NCBI RefSeq assembly: GCF_900105945.1
Contig: NZ_FNSO01000004.1
Location: 2,728,001-2,792,000 of the forward strand
Direction of reading: 5' to 3'
From: Amycolatopsis tolypomycina
GTDB lineage: Bacteria; Actinomycetota; Actinomycetes; Mycobacteriales; Pseudonocardiaceae
Length of the DNA: 64,000 bases
In this document: positions 10,166 through 18,402 of the stretch, piece after piece
Position numbering within the stretch: the first letter of the stretch is position 1
How the letters are laid out: the number at the start of each line of letters is the position of its first letter
The notes under the pieces: model-generated
The model's database searches: none
What the model was told of the DNA's origin: nothing
The model's input: only the letters and a program-made list of their open reading frames with translations
Position numbers and translations under genes: made by a program

Positions 10166-10267
10166 GGATGGCCAACCCTGGTGCGCATCGGCTACGGCTA
10201 CCCGACCCGGCTGACCGGCCGCCGTCCGGTGCCCGAGGTGCTGACCCACCGGACCACCGCGGGCTGA
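10166..10267 (+). pseudogene. Remnant of a fourth Acg-type nitroreductase (C-terminus only)
   Basis: The frame ending in TGA at 10265 encodes GWPTLVRIGYGYPTRL, GRRPVPEVL and a short tail. This matches the conserved end of Acg-family proteins (compare GFPQALLRIGYA in the copy ending at 38675 and PQAIFRFGY in the copy ending at 3413). No upstream part of the gene can be found; the preceding sequence is the 5' region of the divergent DinB-like gene. A decayed or truncated nitroreductase is the simplest reading. Confidence 0.6.
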
Positions 10268-10270
10268 AGT

Positions 10271-10669
10271 TCAGTGGTGGACCGAGGCACGCAGGACGTC
10301 CTGGAAGGTGATCATCCCGACGACGTGCCCGCCTTCGACGACCGGCGCCGAACGCACCCCGGCGTCGGTCATCCGCCGCGCCAGCTCGCGCGCGTCGGTG
10401 TCCGCCGGCACCGCCAGGCCGCTCGTGCGCATGACCGAGCGCGCCGTGCGCGGGCCGCCGTCGAGCATCACGCCGGTGTCCGGGTCGCCGGGCGCGGCCG
10501 GCGCCCGCAGGATGTCCTCTTCGGACACCAGGCCGAGCAGCTGCCCGTCGGCGTCGACGACCGGCATCGTCGTGAACCCGTGTGCGGTCATCATCTCCGC
10601 AGCCTCTTCGAGCGTCGCCGACGGCGTCAGGGCGTAAGCCGGCGTGGTCATGATGTCGCGTGCGCGCAT
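10271..10669 (-). CDS. Two-CBS-domain protein (Hrp1/Rv2626c type)
   Basis: 132-residue stand-alone pair of CBS motifs, a fold that binds adenine nucleotides. The first repeat starts MRARDIMTTPAYALTPSATLEEAAEMM and contains GFTTMPVVDADGQLLGLVSEEDIL; the second starts ARSVMRTSGLAVPAD and ends GHVVGMITFQDVL. Size and organisation match mycobacterial hypoxic response protein 1, a DosR-regulon member. The ATG at 10669 is the shortest sensible start. It is divergent from an Rv1733c-like gene, with a DosR-type box in the gap. Confidence 0.85.
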   Translation of the reverse strand: MRARDIMTTPAYALTPSATLEEAAEMMTAHGFTTMPVVDADGQLLGLVSEEDILRAPAAPGDPDTGVMLDGGPRTARSVMRTSGLAVPADTDARELARRMTDAGVRSAPVVEGGHVVGMITFQDVLRASVHH

Positions 10670-10729
10670 CGTTCGTGCTCCGTTCCTCCGGGTGCTCCGA
10701 CCATCCCGCCGGGCTCCGCGGACGGCACA

Positions 10730-10743
10730 GGGTCCTAAGTCCC
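10730..10743. promoter_or_regulatory. DosR/DevR-like box between CBS and Rv1733c-like genes
   Basis: GGGTCCTAAGTCCC matches the mycobacterial DosR consensus GGGACTWWAGTCCC at 12 of 14 positions by eye. It lies in the 185-base divergent gap, 61 bases upstream of the CBS start and 111 bases upstream of the Rv1733c-like start. Confidence 0.6.
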
Positions 10744-10854
10744 CGGCCCGCCCGCCGACGGACTCCGGTCCGGGGTCCAAGGCCTCTTCGGCGAGCCCGG
10801 GCGTCCGGTGATCCTGGAAGCGGAAGGGAAACCGAACGGGAAAGGACGCCCACC

Positions 10855-11442
10855 ATGAACCGGATCGCGCGGATGTGGCGCACGCTGGTCCCGCGCCGGA
10901 ATTCGGTGGCGCGCCCCTCGGACCGCATCCAGGGCGGGTTGCTCGCCCTCGTGGTGCTGCTCGCCCTCATCGCCTTGCCGGTCGCCGCGAGCGTCGGCTC
11001 CGAGACCTTCGTGCGCCAGCAGGCGCAGTCGGCCCAGGAGCTGGCGGAGCGCGCCTTGGTGACCGCGACCCTGCTCGCCGACGGTCCCGAACTGACGGTG
11101 AGCCCCCGCAGCGGCATCGCCGGCAACGGCGCCCCCACCGACGCGACCTGGCTGCTGCCGGACGGGACCCGCCGCGTCGGCCAGGTCGTCGCCGACCAAG
11201 GCACCCTGAAGGGGCACACCTTCGGCATCTGGGTGGACCGCGACGGCAACCCGGTGGACCCGCCGCTCAGCAGCGCCGCCGTGGTGATCGACGCCGCCGG
11301 TGTCGGGCTGGGCCTGTGGCTCGCGGCGCTGATCGTGCTGGCCGTCGCCTACCGGCTTTCGGTGTCTTCCCTCAACCGGCTCCGCTACGCCCGCTGGCAG
11401 CAGGAGTGGTGGGCCGGCCAGGACCGCAAGACCCGTTCTTGA
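10855..11442 (+). CDS. Rv1733c-like two-helix membrane protein (copy 1)
   Basis: 195 residues with a basic N-terminus (RMWRTLVPRRNSVARPSDRI), one membrane helix near 29-48, a central extracytoplasmic domain of ~95 residues (TDATWLLPDGTRRVGQV, KGHTFGIWVDRDG) and a second helix near 145-165, then a basic cytoplasmic tail. The arrangement and motifs match mycobacterial Rv1733c, a DosR-regulon membrane protein of unknown function. The ATG at 10855 has GGAAAGGA upstream. A paralogue lies at 41738-42358. The divergent promoter holds one of the two best DosR-like boxes in the window outside the kinase promoter. Confidence 0.78.
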   Translation: MNRIARMWRTLVPRRNSVARPSDRIQGGLLALVVLLALIALPVAASVGSETFVRQQAQSAQELAERALVTATLLADGPELTVSPRSGIAGNGAPTDATWLLPDGTRRVGQVVADQGTLKGHTFGIWVDRDGNPVDPPLSSAAVVIDAAGVGLGLWLAALIVLAVAYRLSVSSLNRLRYARWQQEWWAGQDRKTRS

Positions 11443-11465
11443 GACGAGAAGAAGGTGAAACTGAC

Positions 11466-11978
11466 ATGACCACGGCAAACCAGGGCGACATCGTCGTCGG
11501 CGTGGACCATTCGGCGATCAGCGTGGCCGCGCTGCGCTGGGCGGTGTCCGAAGCGGCGGTGAGCGGCCGCCAGGTCGTCGCGTTGCGCGCGTGGACGTTC
11601 GAGCCGGTCTACGACCTCGGTGCGGCCGTTGCCGGCACACCGCAGACGGTCGCCGACCGCGAGCGGCGGCAGCTGGACGACGTCGTCGGCGAGGTGCGGG
11701 CCGAGCACCCGGGCGTCGCCATCCGGGCCGAGCTGGTCGAGCACTCGGCCACGGTGGCCTTGGAAGAGGCGTCGAAGACCGCGTCGATGCTCGTCCTCGG
11801 CAGCCACGGCCACAACCGGTTGCTGAAGCTGCTGGTCGGCTCGGTCGCCGAGCACTGCCTGCGCGAAGCGAGCTGCCCCGTCGTGGTGATCCCGGCACGG
11901 ACGGTTCCGGAGCCGGAGAAGGACGCGACACCCGAGCCGGAGCCCGCGATCGGGTACTACCCCGGGCCGCTGCTGTGA
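11466..11978 (+). CDS. Universal stress protein, single domain
   Basis: 170-residue UspA-fold protein. The start IVVGVDHSAISVAALRWAVSE and the ATP signature GSHGHNRLLKLLVGS (full G-2x-G-9x-G-S) indicate a nucleotide-binding member; CPVVVIPA is the last core strand, followed by a ~25-residue acidic, proline-rich tail not seen in the other copies. It lies 23 bases after the Rv1733c-like gene and 11 bases before a CBS-BON gene, so the three probably form one operon. Confidence 0.9.
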   Translation: MTTANQGDIVVGVDHSAISVAALRWAVSEAAVSGRQVVALRAWTFEPVYDLGAAVAGTPQTVADRERRQLDDVVGEVRAEHPGVAIRAELVEHSATVALEEASKTASMLVLGSHGHNRLLKLLVGSVAEHCLREASCPVVVIPARTVPEPEKDATPEPEPAIGYYPGPLL

Positions 11979-11989
11979 AGGAGATCAAG

Positions 11990-12688
11990 ATGCCCAGTCG
12001 CCGCAAAGTGGGCTCGGTGATGACGACCGAAGTGACCACCGTGGGCCCGGACACCCCGTTCAAGGCCGTGGCGCTGCTGCTGGCCACCTGGAACATCAGC
12101 GGAGCACCGGTGGTCGACGAGGACGAGAAGGTGCTCGGCGTCGTCTCCCAGGGCGATCTGCTCGAACGCGAGGCCCCGCACGGCCTGCTCAAGCCCGGTT
12201 CCCGCCAGGCGAAGCGCAAGGCCGGCGCGGCGTTCGTCGCGGACCTGATGACGGCTCCGGCGGTCGTGGTCCGCGCGGACGACGACGTCACGGTGGCGGC
12301 GAAGCTGCTCGAGGAGCACCACTTCCACCGCCTGCCGGTGGTGGACGACGAAGGCAAGCTCGTCGGCGTGGTCTCGCGCTCGGACCTGCTGCGGGTGTTC
12401 CTGCGCACCGACCGCGAGATCCGCGACGAGGTCCGGGAGGAGGTGCTGCTGCGGGAGATGGCCATGGACCCGGCGGCGCTGTACGTCTCGGTGCACAACG
12501 GCATCGTGACCCTCAACGGCACGGTCGAGCGGCAGAGCATGATCCCGGTGATCGTGGCGCTGATCCGCCGGGTCGACGGGGTCGTCGAGGTGCGCCAGAC
12601 ACTGCAGGCCCGGTTCGACGACCGGGACGTGTCGCCGACGCCGTCCGGGCCGGCCGGGGTGCTGAGCCGGAAACGGCCGGCCTACTGA
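11990..12688 (+). CDS. CBS-pair plus BON domain protein
   Basis: 232 residues. Two CBS motifs span about 1-60 (GSVMTTEVTTVGPDTPFKA, NISGAPVVDEDEKVLGVVSQGDLL) and 75-135 (VADLMTAPAVVVRADDDVTVA, FHRLPVVDDEGKLVGVVSRSDLL). A C-terminal BON domain follows (LYVSVHNGIVTLNGTVERQS, VDGVVEVRQTL), a fold associated with membrane or phospholipid interaction. The protein may couple adenylate sensing to an envelope-linked partner. RBS GAAGGAG precedes the ATG. Last gene of the Rv1733c-usp-CBS operon, closed by a strong hairpin. Confidence 0.88.
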   Translation: MPSRRKVGSVMTTEVTTVGPDTPFKAVALLLATWNISGAPVVDEDEKVLGVVSQGDLLEREAPHGLLKPGSRQAKRKAGAAFVADLMTAPAVVVRADDDVTVAAKLLEEHHFHRLPVVDDEGKLVGVVSRSDLLRVFLRTDREIRDEVREEVLLREMAMDPAALYVSVHNGIVTLNGTVERQSMIPVIVALIRRVDGVVEVRQTLQARFDDRDVSPTPSGPAGVLSRKRPAY

Positions 12689-12697
12689 GCCACCGGT

Positions 12698-12734
12698 GGA
12701 GGGGCCACCGTCCACAGCGGACGGTGGCCCCTCC
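12698..12734. terminator. Strong hairpin between convergent genes
   Basis: A perfect 16-bp stem (GGAGGGGCCACCGTCC with its complement) and a 5-base loop lie between the CBS-BON stop at 12688 and the 3' end of the opposing surface-protein gene. It probably terminates transcription from both sides; there is no long T tract. Confidence 0.75.
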
Positions 12735-12744
12735 GCTCGCCCGG

Positions 12745-14547
12745 CTACCGCCACCGCCGCCGGGTGGCGAGCAGGAGTCCCGTGCCGACGACGACCGTGA
12801 GCAGGCCGCCCAGCGCGAGCCACGTCAGTTCGACCCCGGTCGTGGCCAGGCCGGCCGGAGGAGTGGCACCGGGGCGCGGCTTCGCCACGACCGGCCCGGC
12901 CGGTGCGGGCCGGCTGCCGGGCGGTGGTGCGGCATCGGGATCCGGCTGGTCCGGGCCGGGAACGACGTACAGGCGATGCTGGTTGTAGGGGTACGGGTCG
13001 AGCCCGTTCTCCCCGTCGCGCACCACGAACTCCGGGTCGGTGTACACCAGCCGCTACGGTCCGACGACGCCGACGTCGTAGGTGTTCGCCGGGACGCGGT
13101 AAAAGGCGAAGTTGCCCTCGGCGTCGGTCACCGCGCGCGTGACGACTCTGCCGGTGACCTGGTCGCGGAGGTAGACCTTCACCCCGGGCAGCGGATCGCT
13201 CGCCGGCGAGCCGAGCACCGGCTTGTAGCGGAAGAGCCCGAGGTAACCGACAACTTTCGGAGCGAGACCGCCGGGGATCCGCGCGGTCGCCCGGACGGCG
13301 TCCGCCATCCCGTTGAGGCGAGGTGGTGCGCCGACCGAGCACCAGACGCGCAGGCTTCCCTCGGCGGCAGCCTCTTTCGTGATCCGGACGGTCAGATCGA
13401 CTGCCACCCTGGCACCGGCGGGCACGGCCACTCCGGGACCCCCTTCGGCCAGGCTGCCGGCGTTCACCTGGCCGGCGGGATACGCCCAGCAGTCGGCGGC
13501 CAGGTCCGTCACCAGGGCCGGCCCCGTGTTGGTCAGGGTCATCGTGAGGTGTGCGACGTCGTTCACCCGGTACGCCCGCCGCGTGAACGCCGCGGACGCG
13601 GACAGCGCAGAGGTGATCACGGGGACGCCGCGGATCAGCACCTCGGGGTCGTTCACCCCGGTCACCTGGACAATCGGCGCGGTCAGGTACCAGTCCGCGC
13701 TGGTGAACCAGGTCGAGTACCGGCCGTCCGGCACGTCCGGGAAGGCGAAGCGCCCTGCGGTGTCCGTGACGGTGGTGCGGGAGACCTCCGAGTGTCCTCC
13801 CGAAATGTCGACCCGGACTCCGGGGAGGGCTTCGCCCGGATCCATCGTGTGGTTCCCGTTGCGATCGCCGTAGACGGTTCCCTGGTAGCTGCCGCGGACG
13901 TAGGTGATCGGCACCGAAGCGGTGCTGGTGTTGTCCGCGGGATTCGCGTCCTGCGCGCCGCCGAGCAAGGTGACCGTGACGGTGAGGACCAGCGGCCCGG
14001 ATTCGGTCGTCACCAATCCGGTGAGACTGCTTTCCACCGTCTGCCCCGGTTCGATCGGCGGCAACGGTGTCCAGTAGGCGTTCGAGAGGTTGCCGGTCGA
14101 GTTGACCCTGGCCTCGGCCGCCGGGGCGGTGCCGGCGTTGGTGATCCGGGCGTGAGCGGTGATCTGCTCGTGGGCGACGTAGCCGGTCTTGTCGAACCAC
14201 ACCGACAACCGCAGGTCCGCCATCGCCGACGCGGCGGTGACCGGTGCGGGCGCCGCGGAGGCCGGTGTGCTGGGCTTCGGGGTGGATGCGGACGGCTCGG
14301 TGGTCGCCGGTTCGGTCCTGGACGGCCGGGAGGTCGCCGCCGGCTCCGGTCTGGACCGCACGGGCGTGGATGTCGTCGTGGGGCTCGCCTGAGTGGCGGG
14401 CGTACCGGACGTTGTGTTTTCCGCGCTTTCGGCGGCTACCGGCCCGGGCGTCCGGCTGCTCTCACCGAACGCGGGCCCCGCCGAGGCGGCGAGGCAGAGT
14501 GCGGTCACCGAGAGCACGGCTCCGGCAGACCTCGCCAATCGCGACAT
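12745..14547 (-). pseudogene. Secreted, LAxTG-anchored surface protein interrupted by an amber stop
   Basis: The frame runs 600 codons from ATG 14547 (RBS AAGGAG) to 12745 but has TAG at 13054-13056. The paralogue at 21.9 kb has Trp there (GIVGPWRSYY against GVVGP-stop-RLVY), so TGG to TAG is likely. The N-terminal product has a signal peptide (cut near AFG), a ~70-residue Ser/Thr/Pro stalk, CARDB/DUF11-like beta domains and two SdrD-type B segments (YGDRNGNHTMDPGEALPGV and PLPGVKVYLRDQ). The part after the stop holds a Pro-rich stretch, LATTG (class E sortase type), one membrane helix and RRRWR. As written, only a 497-residue unanchored protein would be secreted. A sequencing error or readthrough cannot be excluded. 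Confidence 0.8.
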
Positions 14548-14627
14548 CAGCTTCTCCTTCTTGTCCGTGCACGCACTCCGAAGCGACCGTCGGTGCGCAC
14601 ACCGAAGGCCGCCTCGGAAACGTGTCT

Positions 14628-15665
14628 TCAGCTGCGGAACAGGGCGACCTTCAGTGCGTTGCTGTCCTGCGGGTGGGCGAAGACGTCGTAGGCCTCGTCC
14701 ATCTCGTCCAGCCCGAACCGGTGGGTGACGAACCGGCTCGTGTCCAGCCGGCCCGCCGCCAGCATCCGCAGCAGCATCGGCGTGCTGGACGTGTCGACCA
14801 GACCGGTCGTGATCGTCACGTTCTTGATCCACAGTTGTTCGAGGTGCAGCGTCGCCGGGGCTCCGTGCACGCCGACGTTCGCCACGTGCCCGCCCGGCCG
14901 GACCAGCTTCGCGCACAGTTCGAACGTCTCCGGAACGCCCACGGCTTCGATCGCCACGTCGGCGCCGAGCCCGCCGCTCGCCTCGGCCACCGCGGCCGCC
15001 GCGTCGCCCGGCTGCACCAGCACGTCCGCGCCGAACGACTTCGCCGCGTCGAGGCGGGCCGGTTCCCTGTCCACCACGATGATCGTGCTCGGGGCGAACA
15101 GCTGGGCGTTGGTGATCGCGGCCAGCCCGATCGGCCCGGCCCCGACGATGACCACCGTGTCACCCGGTTTGACCCCGCCGTTGCGGACACCGACTTCGTA
15201 CGACGTCGGGACGATGTCGGCCAGCATCAGCGCCGACTCGTCGCTCACCCCGGAGGGCAGGACGTAGGTCGAGGTGTCGGCGAACGGAACGCGGGCGTAC
15301 TCGGCCTGGACGCCGTCGGTCGTGTGCCCGAGGATCCAACCTCCGCCGCCGAGGCACTGGCCGTAGGCCGCCTTCCGGCAGTACTCGCACCGGCCGCAGG
15401 CCGAGATACAGGACACCAGGACCTTGTCGCCGGATTTGACGCCGGTGACGGCGGATCCGGTCTCGACGATCGTGCCGACCGCCTCGTGGCCCAGGATCCG
15501 GCCGCGCTCCACCTCGGGGACGTCGCCCTTGAGGATGTGCAGGTCGGTGCCGCAGATGGTGACCGCGTCGACCCGGACGATCGCGTCGGTGGATGCGGTG
15601 AGTTCGGGGTCGGCGTGGTCGGTCCAGCTGCGCCGGCCGGGTCCGTCGTACACAAGTGCCTTCAT
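14628..15665 (-). CDS. Zinc-dependent alcohol dehydrogenase (MDR family)
   Basis: 345-residue medium-chain dehydrogenase that oxidises an alcohol or reduces an aldehyde with NAD(P). Catalytic zinc ligands are visible in TICGTDLH (Cys38) and GHEAVG, and the structural zinc loop is CGRCEYCRKAAYGQC. The cofactor fold has GAGPIGLAAI, followed by an acidic residue in VVDREPARL, which favours NAD. RBS AAGGAA precedes the ATG. It lies downstream of doxX on the same strand (67-base gap), and both read away from the divergent USP promoter carrying DosR-like boxes. Redox balancing under low oxygen is a reasonable inference. Confidence 0.9.
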   Translation of the reverse strand: MKALVYDGPGRRSWTDHADPELTASTDAIVRVDAVTICGTDLHILKGDVPEVERGRILGHEAVGTIVETGSAVTGVKSGDKVLVSCISACGRCEYCRKAAYGQCLGGGGWILGHTTDGVQAEYARVPFADTSTYVLPSGVSDESALMLADIVPTSYEVGVRNGGVKPGDTVVIVGAGPIGLAAITNAQLFAPSTIIVVDREPARLDAAKSFGADVLVQPGDAAAAVAEASGGLGADVAIEAVGVPETFELCAKLVRPGGHVANVGVHGAPATLHLEQLWIKNVTITTGLVDTSSTPMLLRMLAAGRLDTSRFVTHRFGLDEMDEAYDVFAHPQDSNALKVALFRS

Positions 15666-15732
15666 CGTTCAGATTCCTTTCGGGCAGGGGAAAGGGCGCC
15701 CGCCGGCCGGCGGGCGCCCTGGGGTGAGGTGT

Positions 15733-16341
15733 TCAGCGCAGCCACGTGCGGTCGCCGACGAGGGCGGCCCAGCGGCGGCCGAGGCCCCACGTGTTCCCGG
15801 CCGCGGCGGCGGCCAGCGCGATGAGGACGAGCGCGTAGATGATGTGGTAGTCGATGAGGGGGTTGGTGGAGCGCGTGGCTTCGCCGGTGCTGGTGCTGAG
15901 GGCGAGCGGCCATTCGGCGGCCCACATCAGGAGCATCATCAGCGTGCCCGCGGCGGCGCTCAGCCGCAGGCCGATGCCGGCGATGACGGCGATGCCGATG
16001 GCGGCCAGGCCGAGCATGAACAGCCAGTTGGCCCACCAGGTGCCGGCCCAGGCGTGGAACATCGACTCGAACGGTCCGACGTGGACGCCGCTGAGGAAGC
16101 CCTTGGTCGGCGAGCCGTCGTTGAGCCAGGCGCCTTTCGACGGGGTCGCGTAGCCCCACCCGAACAGCTTGTCGAGGAACGCCCACAGGAAGACGAACCC
16201 GGTGGCGATGCGCAGGACGGCCAGGGACTTCCAGGCGACGGTGGGCCCGGCGACGAAATCGGGGACCGGCGCCGGTTCGGTGACCCGGTGAGCCGGGACC
16301 TGGGCGGCGGCCGTCTTCTTTTCGTCCGGCTGGATGGACAT
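15733..16341 (-). CDS. DoxX-family membrane protein
   Basis: 202 residues, with ~45 polar N-terminal residues and then four membrane segments. The first has the DoxX-like pattern LRIATGFVFLWAFLDKLFGWG; the others are near residues 95-130 (WWANWLFMLGLAAIGIAVIAG, broken here by loops) and at the C-terminus. DoxX proteins are associated with thiosulfate/sulfide oxidation in archaea and with redox stress in actinobacteria. ATG 16341 has GGAGG at good spacing. It is divergent from a tandem USP, with DosR-like boxes between them, and the adh gene follows. Confidence 0.8.
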   Translation of the reverse strand: MSIQPDEKKTAAAQVPAHRVTEPAPVPDFVAGPTVAWKSLAVLRIATGFVFLWAFLDKLFGWGYATPSKGAWLNDGSPTKGFLSGVHVGPFESMFHAWAGTWWANWLFMLGLAAIGIAVIAGIGLRLSAAAGTLMMLLMWAAEWPLALSTSTGEATRSTNPLIDYHIIYALVLIALAAAAAGNTWGLGRRWAALVGDRTWLR

Positions 16342-16401
16342 GGCAAACCTCCGTTCCTTCAGTGCTGCGGTCAGTCTGTTCCGGTGCCACCAGGGTTTCC
16401 G

Positions 16402-16415
16402 GAGTCGAAAGTCCC
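16402..16415. promoter_or_regulatory. DosR-like box, doxX/USP divergent promoter (site 1)
   Basis: GAGTCGAAAGTCCC matches GGGACTWWAGTCCC at 11 of 14 positions by eye. It lies 61 bases upstream of doxX. Confidence 0.45.
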
Positions 16416-16460
16416 CGGCTGGAAGGTCCTTGGGCGCCGGTTGACGAGGACCTCGCGAGA

Positions 16461-16474
16461 AGGACCGAAGTCCT
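16461..16474. promoter_or_regulatory. DosR-like box, doxX/USP divergent promoter (site 2)
   Basis: AGGACCGAAGTCCT is a nearly symmetrical site with GGAC...GTCC arms (10 of 14 to the consensus). It lies 76 bases upstream of the tandem USP start; paired sites are usual at DosR promoters. Confidence 0.45.
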
Positions 16475-16549
16475 CCCGGAACGGGGCCGAAGCCTCGCGC
16501 GGGAATGGGCGGAGGCCGGTTGGCTTTCTTGAAACGAAAGGGGAAACGG

Positions 16550-17401
16550 ATGAGTGGCACGGATCTGGTGGTCGGCGTCGACGGCTCGGCCGGCGCACTC
16601 GCGGCGGTGCAGTGGGCCGCGCGCGTCGCCCGGGCACGGCGGCTCGGCCTGCGCCTGGTGCACGCCCTGCCGGAACTGCCCGCGCCCTATCCGAGGGCCG
16701 ATCCGACGTACGAGCAGCTGCTGGAAGCGGCCGGGGCGCAAGGACGGGTCATGCTGGCCGAGGCTCGTGACGCGGCTTCGGGCGTCGAAGCCGCAACGGT
16801 GTTGCGCTCCGAACGGCCCGCCGACGCCCTGGTCGCCGAGTCCGGCGGCGCCGCGATGCTCGTGCTCGGCACGCCGGGACTGCGGCCGCTGGGCCGGGTT
16901 CTGGTCGGGTCGGTCACGGTGGCGCTCGCCGCGCACGCGCGGTGCCCGGTCGCGCTGATCCGTCCGCACGCCGGTGAGGACGAGCCGCCCGCCGAAGGGC
17001 CGGTCGTGGTCGGGGTCGACGGCAGCCCGGCGAGCGAGGAAGCCATCGCGGTCGCGTACGAGGAGGCGTCGTGGCGGGGCGCCCGGCTGATCGCGGTGCA
17101 CTGCCGGCATCGCGACGGCTGGTGGGACACGGGAACGACCGCCGAGGAGTACGCACGGGAGCTGCTGGCTCAGCGGCTGGCCGGCTGGGCCGAGAAGTAC
17201 CCGGACGTGGTGGTGGACCGCGAGGTCGTGGCCGGCCGCGCGGCCGAGCGGCTGCTGGACTTCGCCGACCGGGCGCAGCTGCTGGTCGTCGGCAGCCGGG
17301 GCCGGGGCGGGTTCGGCGGCCTGGCCCTCGGGTCGACGAGCCAGGCGCTGATGTCCTACGCGCTCTGCCCGGTGGTGGTGGCGCGTCCGCGGGCGAAGTA
17401 G
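16550..17401 (+). CDS. Tandem universal stress protein (two USP domains)
   Basis: 283 residues, two UspA domains, like mycobacterial Rv2005c/Rv2623-type proteins. Domain 1 (1-140) starts LVVGVDGSAGALAAVQWAA; its signature region GTPGLRPLGRVLVGS keeps the spacing but with atypical residues. Domain 2 (150-283) starts VVVGVDGSPASEEAIAVA and has a canonical ATP motif GSRGRGGFGGLALGS. Only the second domain is predicted with confidence to bind ATP. The start follows AAAGGGGAAACGG. The 3' end overlaps the opposing small membrane gene by 46 bases. Confidence 0.9.
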   Translation: MSGTDLVVGVDGSAGALAAVQWAARVARARRLGLRLVHALPELPAPYPRADPTYEQLLEAAGAQGRVMLAEARDAASGVEAATVLRSERPADALVAESGGAAMLVLGTPGLRPLGRVLVGSVTVALAAHARCPVALIRPHAGEDEPPAEGPVVVGVDGSPASEEAIAVAYEEASWRGARLIAVHCRHRDGWWDTGTTAEEYARELLAQRLAGWAEKYPDVVVDREVVAGRAAERLLDFADRAQLLVVGSRGRGGFGGLALGSTSQALMSYALCPVVVARPRAK

Positions 17402-17592
17402 AGCACCGGACCGGCGAAGTTGACCGCGATCACCAGGGCCCACAGCCATTTCGGGCCACGGACCTGTGCGGCAGGCCGGTGCGCGAGGTCCCACCACGCC
17501 GCCGCGGCGAGCAGCAGCTGGACGCTCGCGGCGAGGCGGATCCGGCCGCGCTGCCGGGGACTCAGGTCGCGCCACCGCTTGCGGTCGTTCAT
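17356..17592 (-). CDS. Small two-helix membrane protein (PLDc_N-like)
   Basis: 78 residues: basic N-terminus (MNDRKRWRDLSPRQRGRIRL), a helix near 20-35 (AASVQLLLAAAAWWDLAHRP) and a second near 48-66 (KWLWALVIAVNFAGPVLYF). This is the pattern of phospholipase-D-nuclease-N-terminal-like small membrane proteins, usually with an R-G-x-K-x-x-W motif as here (RGPKWLW). ATG 17592 has AAGGAG. It overlaps the tandem USP tail to tail by 46 bases and is divergent from a CBS-BON gene. Confidence 0.7.
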   Translation of the reverse strand: MNDRKRWRDLSPRQRGRIRLAASVQLLLAAAAWWDLAHRPAAQVRGPKWLWALVIAVNFAGPVLYFARGRATTTGQSA

Positions 17593-17648
17593 GGGAATCT
17601 CCTTCCGGTAGGTGTTCCAGGCAAGGGCATCGGCAGGCGCGGGGCAAA

Positions 17649-17662
17649 GGGGCGAAAGACCC
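17649..17662. promoter_or_regulatory. DosR-like box between small membrane protein and CBS-BON gene
   Basis: GGGGCGAAAGACCC matches the DosR consensus at 11 of 14 positions by eye. It sits near the middle of the 150-base divergent gap. A second G/C-rich element, GGGGACCGTCGCCC, follows at 17670. Confidence 0.45.
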
Positions 17663-17742
17663 CTGGGCCGGGGACCGTCGCCCGCAGACCGGCGGCGATG
17701 CGGATTCGTAGCGTGAAAGGAACCGTCCGACGGAGGTGTGTG

Positions 17743-18402
17743 ATGCGCGGTCCGCAGGTATCGGATCTGATGACCTGGCCGGTGGTGACCGCCGGTCCCG
17801 CGACGACGTTCAAGGAGCTCGTCTCGCTGCTGGCGGAGCACGGCATCGCCGCGATCCCGGTGCTCGACGAACACCGGCGCCCGATCGGCGTGGTCGACGA
17901 AGCGGACCTGCTGGCCCGCCACCGCGGCGACAGCAAGCCGGAGCCGGTCTTCTGGAAGCGCCGGGTGTGGACGAAGGCGCAGGGGCTGACCGCGCGGGAA
18001 CTGATGACCCGCCGCGTGCCGACGGTCGCCAAGGACGAGCCCGTGGCCGGAGCGGCCCGCCGGCTGGTGGAGGCGAAGCTGCGCCGCCTGTACGTCGTCG
18101 ACGGCTCCGGCCGGCTGATCGGCGTCCTCGCCCGCCGCGACGTCCTGCGCTCCTTCCTGCGTCCGGACGAGGAGATCAAGGAGATCGTCGAGCGCGAGGT
18201 GCTGCAGCGGTCGATCTGGGCGGACCCGTCGACGGTCACGGTCCAGGTCGACGACGGCGTCGTGACGCTGGGCGGGGTGATCGACCGGCGCAGCGAGGTG
18301 GAGCGTGCGGAGTGGCTGACCGAGTCCGTGCCCGGCGTGGTCGCGGTCCGCAACCGCCTGAAGTACACCCAGGACGACGGCGCGGCTGCCGGGCTGCGCT
18401 GA
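17743..18402 (+). CDS. CBS-pair plus BON domain protein (second copy)
   Basis: 219 residues, same layout as the protein at 11990-12688: CBS 1 (VSDLMTWPVVTAGPATTFKE, IAAIPVLDEHRRPIGVVDEADLL), CBS 2 (ARELMTRRVPTVAKDEPVAG, LRRLYVVDGSGRLIGVLARRDVL), then BON (VTVQVDDGVVTLGGVIDRRS, VPGVVAVRNRL). ATG 17743 follows GGAGG. Its stop overlaps the start of the flavoprotein gene (TGATG), so they are coupled. It is about as distant from the first copy as duplicated regulon members usually are. Confidence 0.88.
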   Translation: MRGPQVSDLMTWPVVTAGPATTFKELVSLLAEHGIAAIPVLDEHRRPIGVVDEADLLARHRGDSKPEPVFWKRRVWTKAQGLTARELMTRRVPTVAKDEPVAGAARRLVEAKLRRLYVVDGSGRLIGVLARRDVLRSFLRPDEEIKEIVEREVLQRSIWADPSTVTVQVDDGVVTLGGVIDRRSEVERAEWLTESVPGVVAVRNRLKYTQDDGAAAGLR

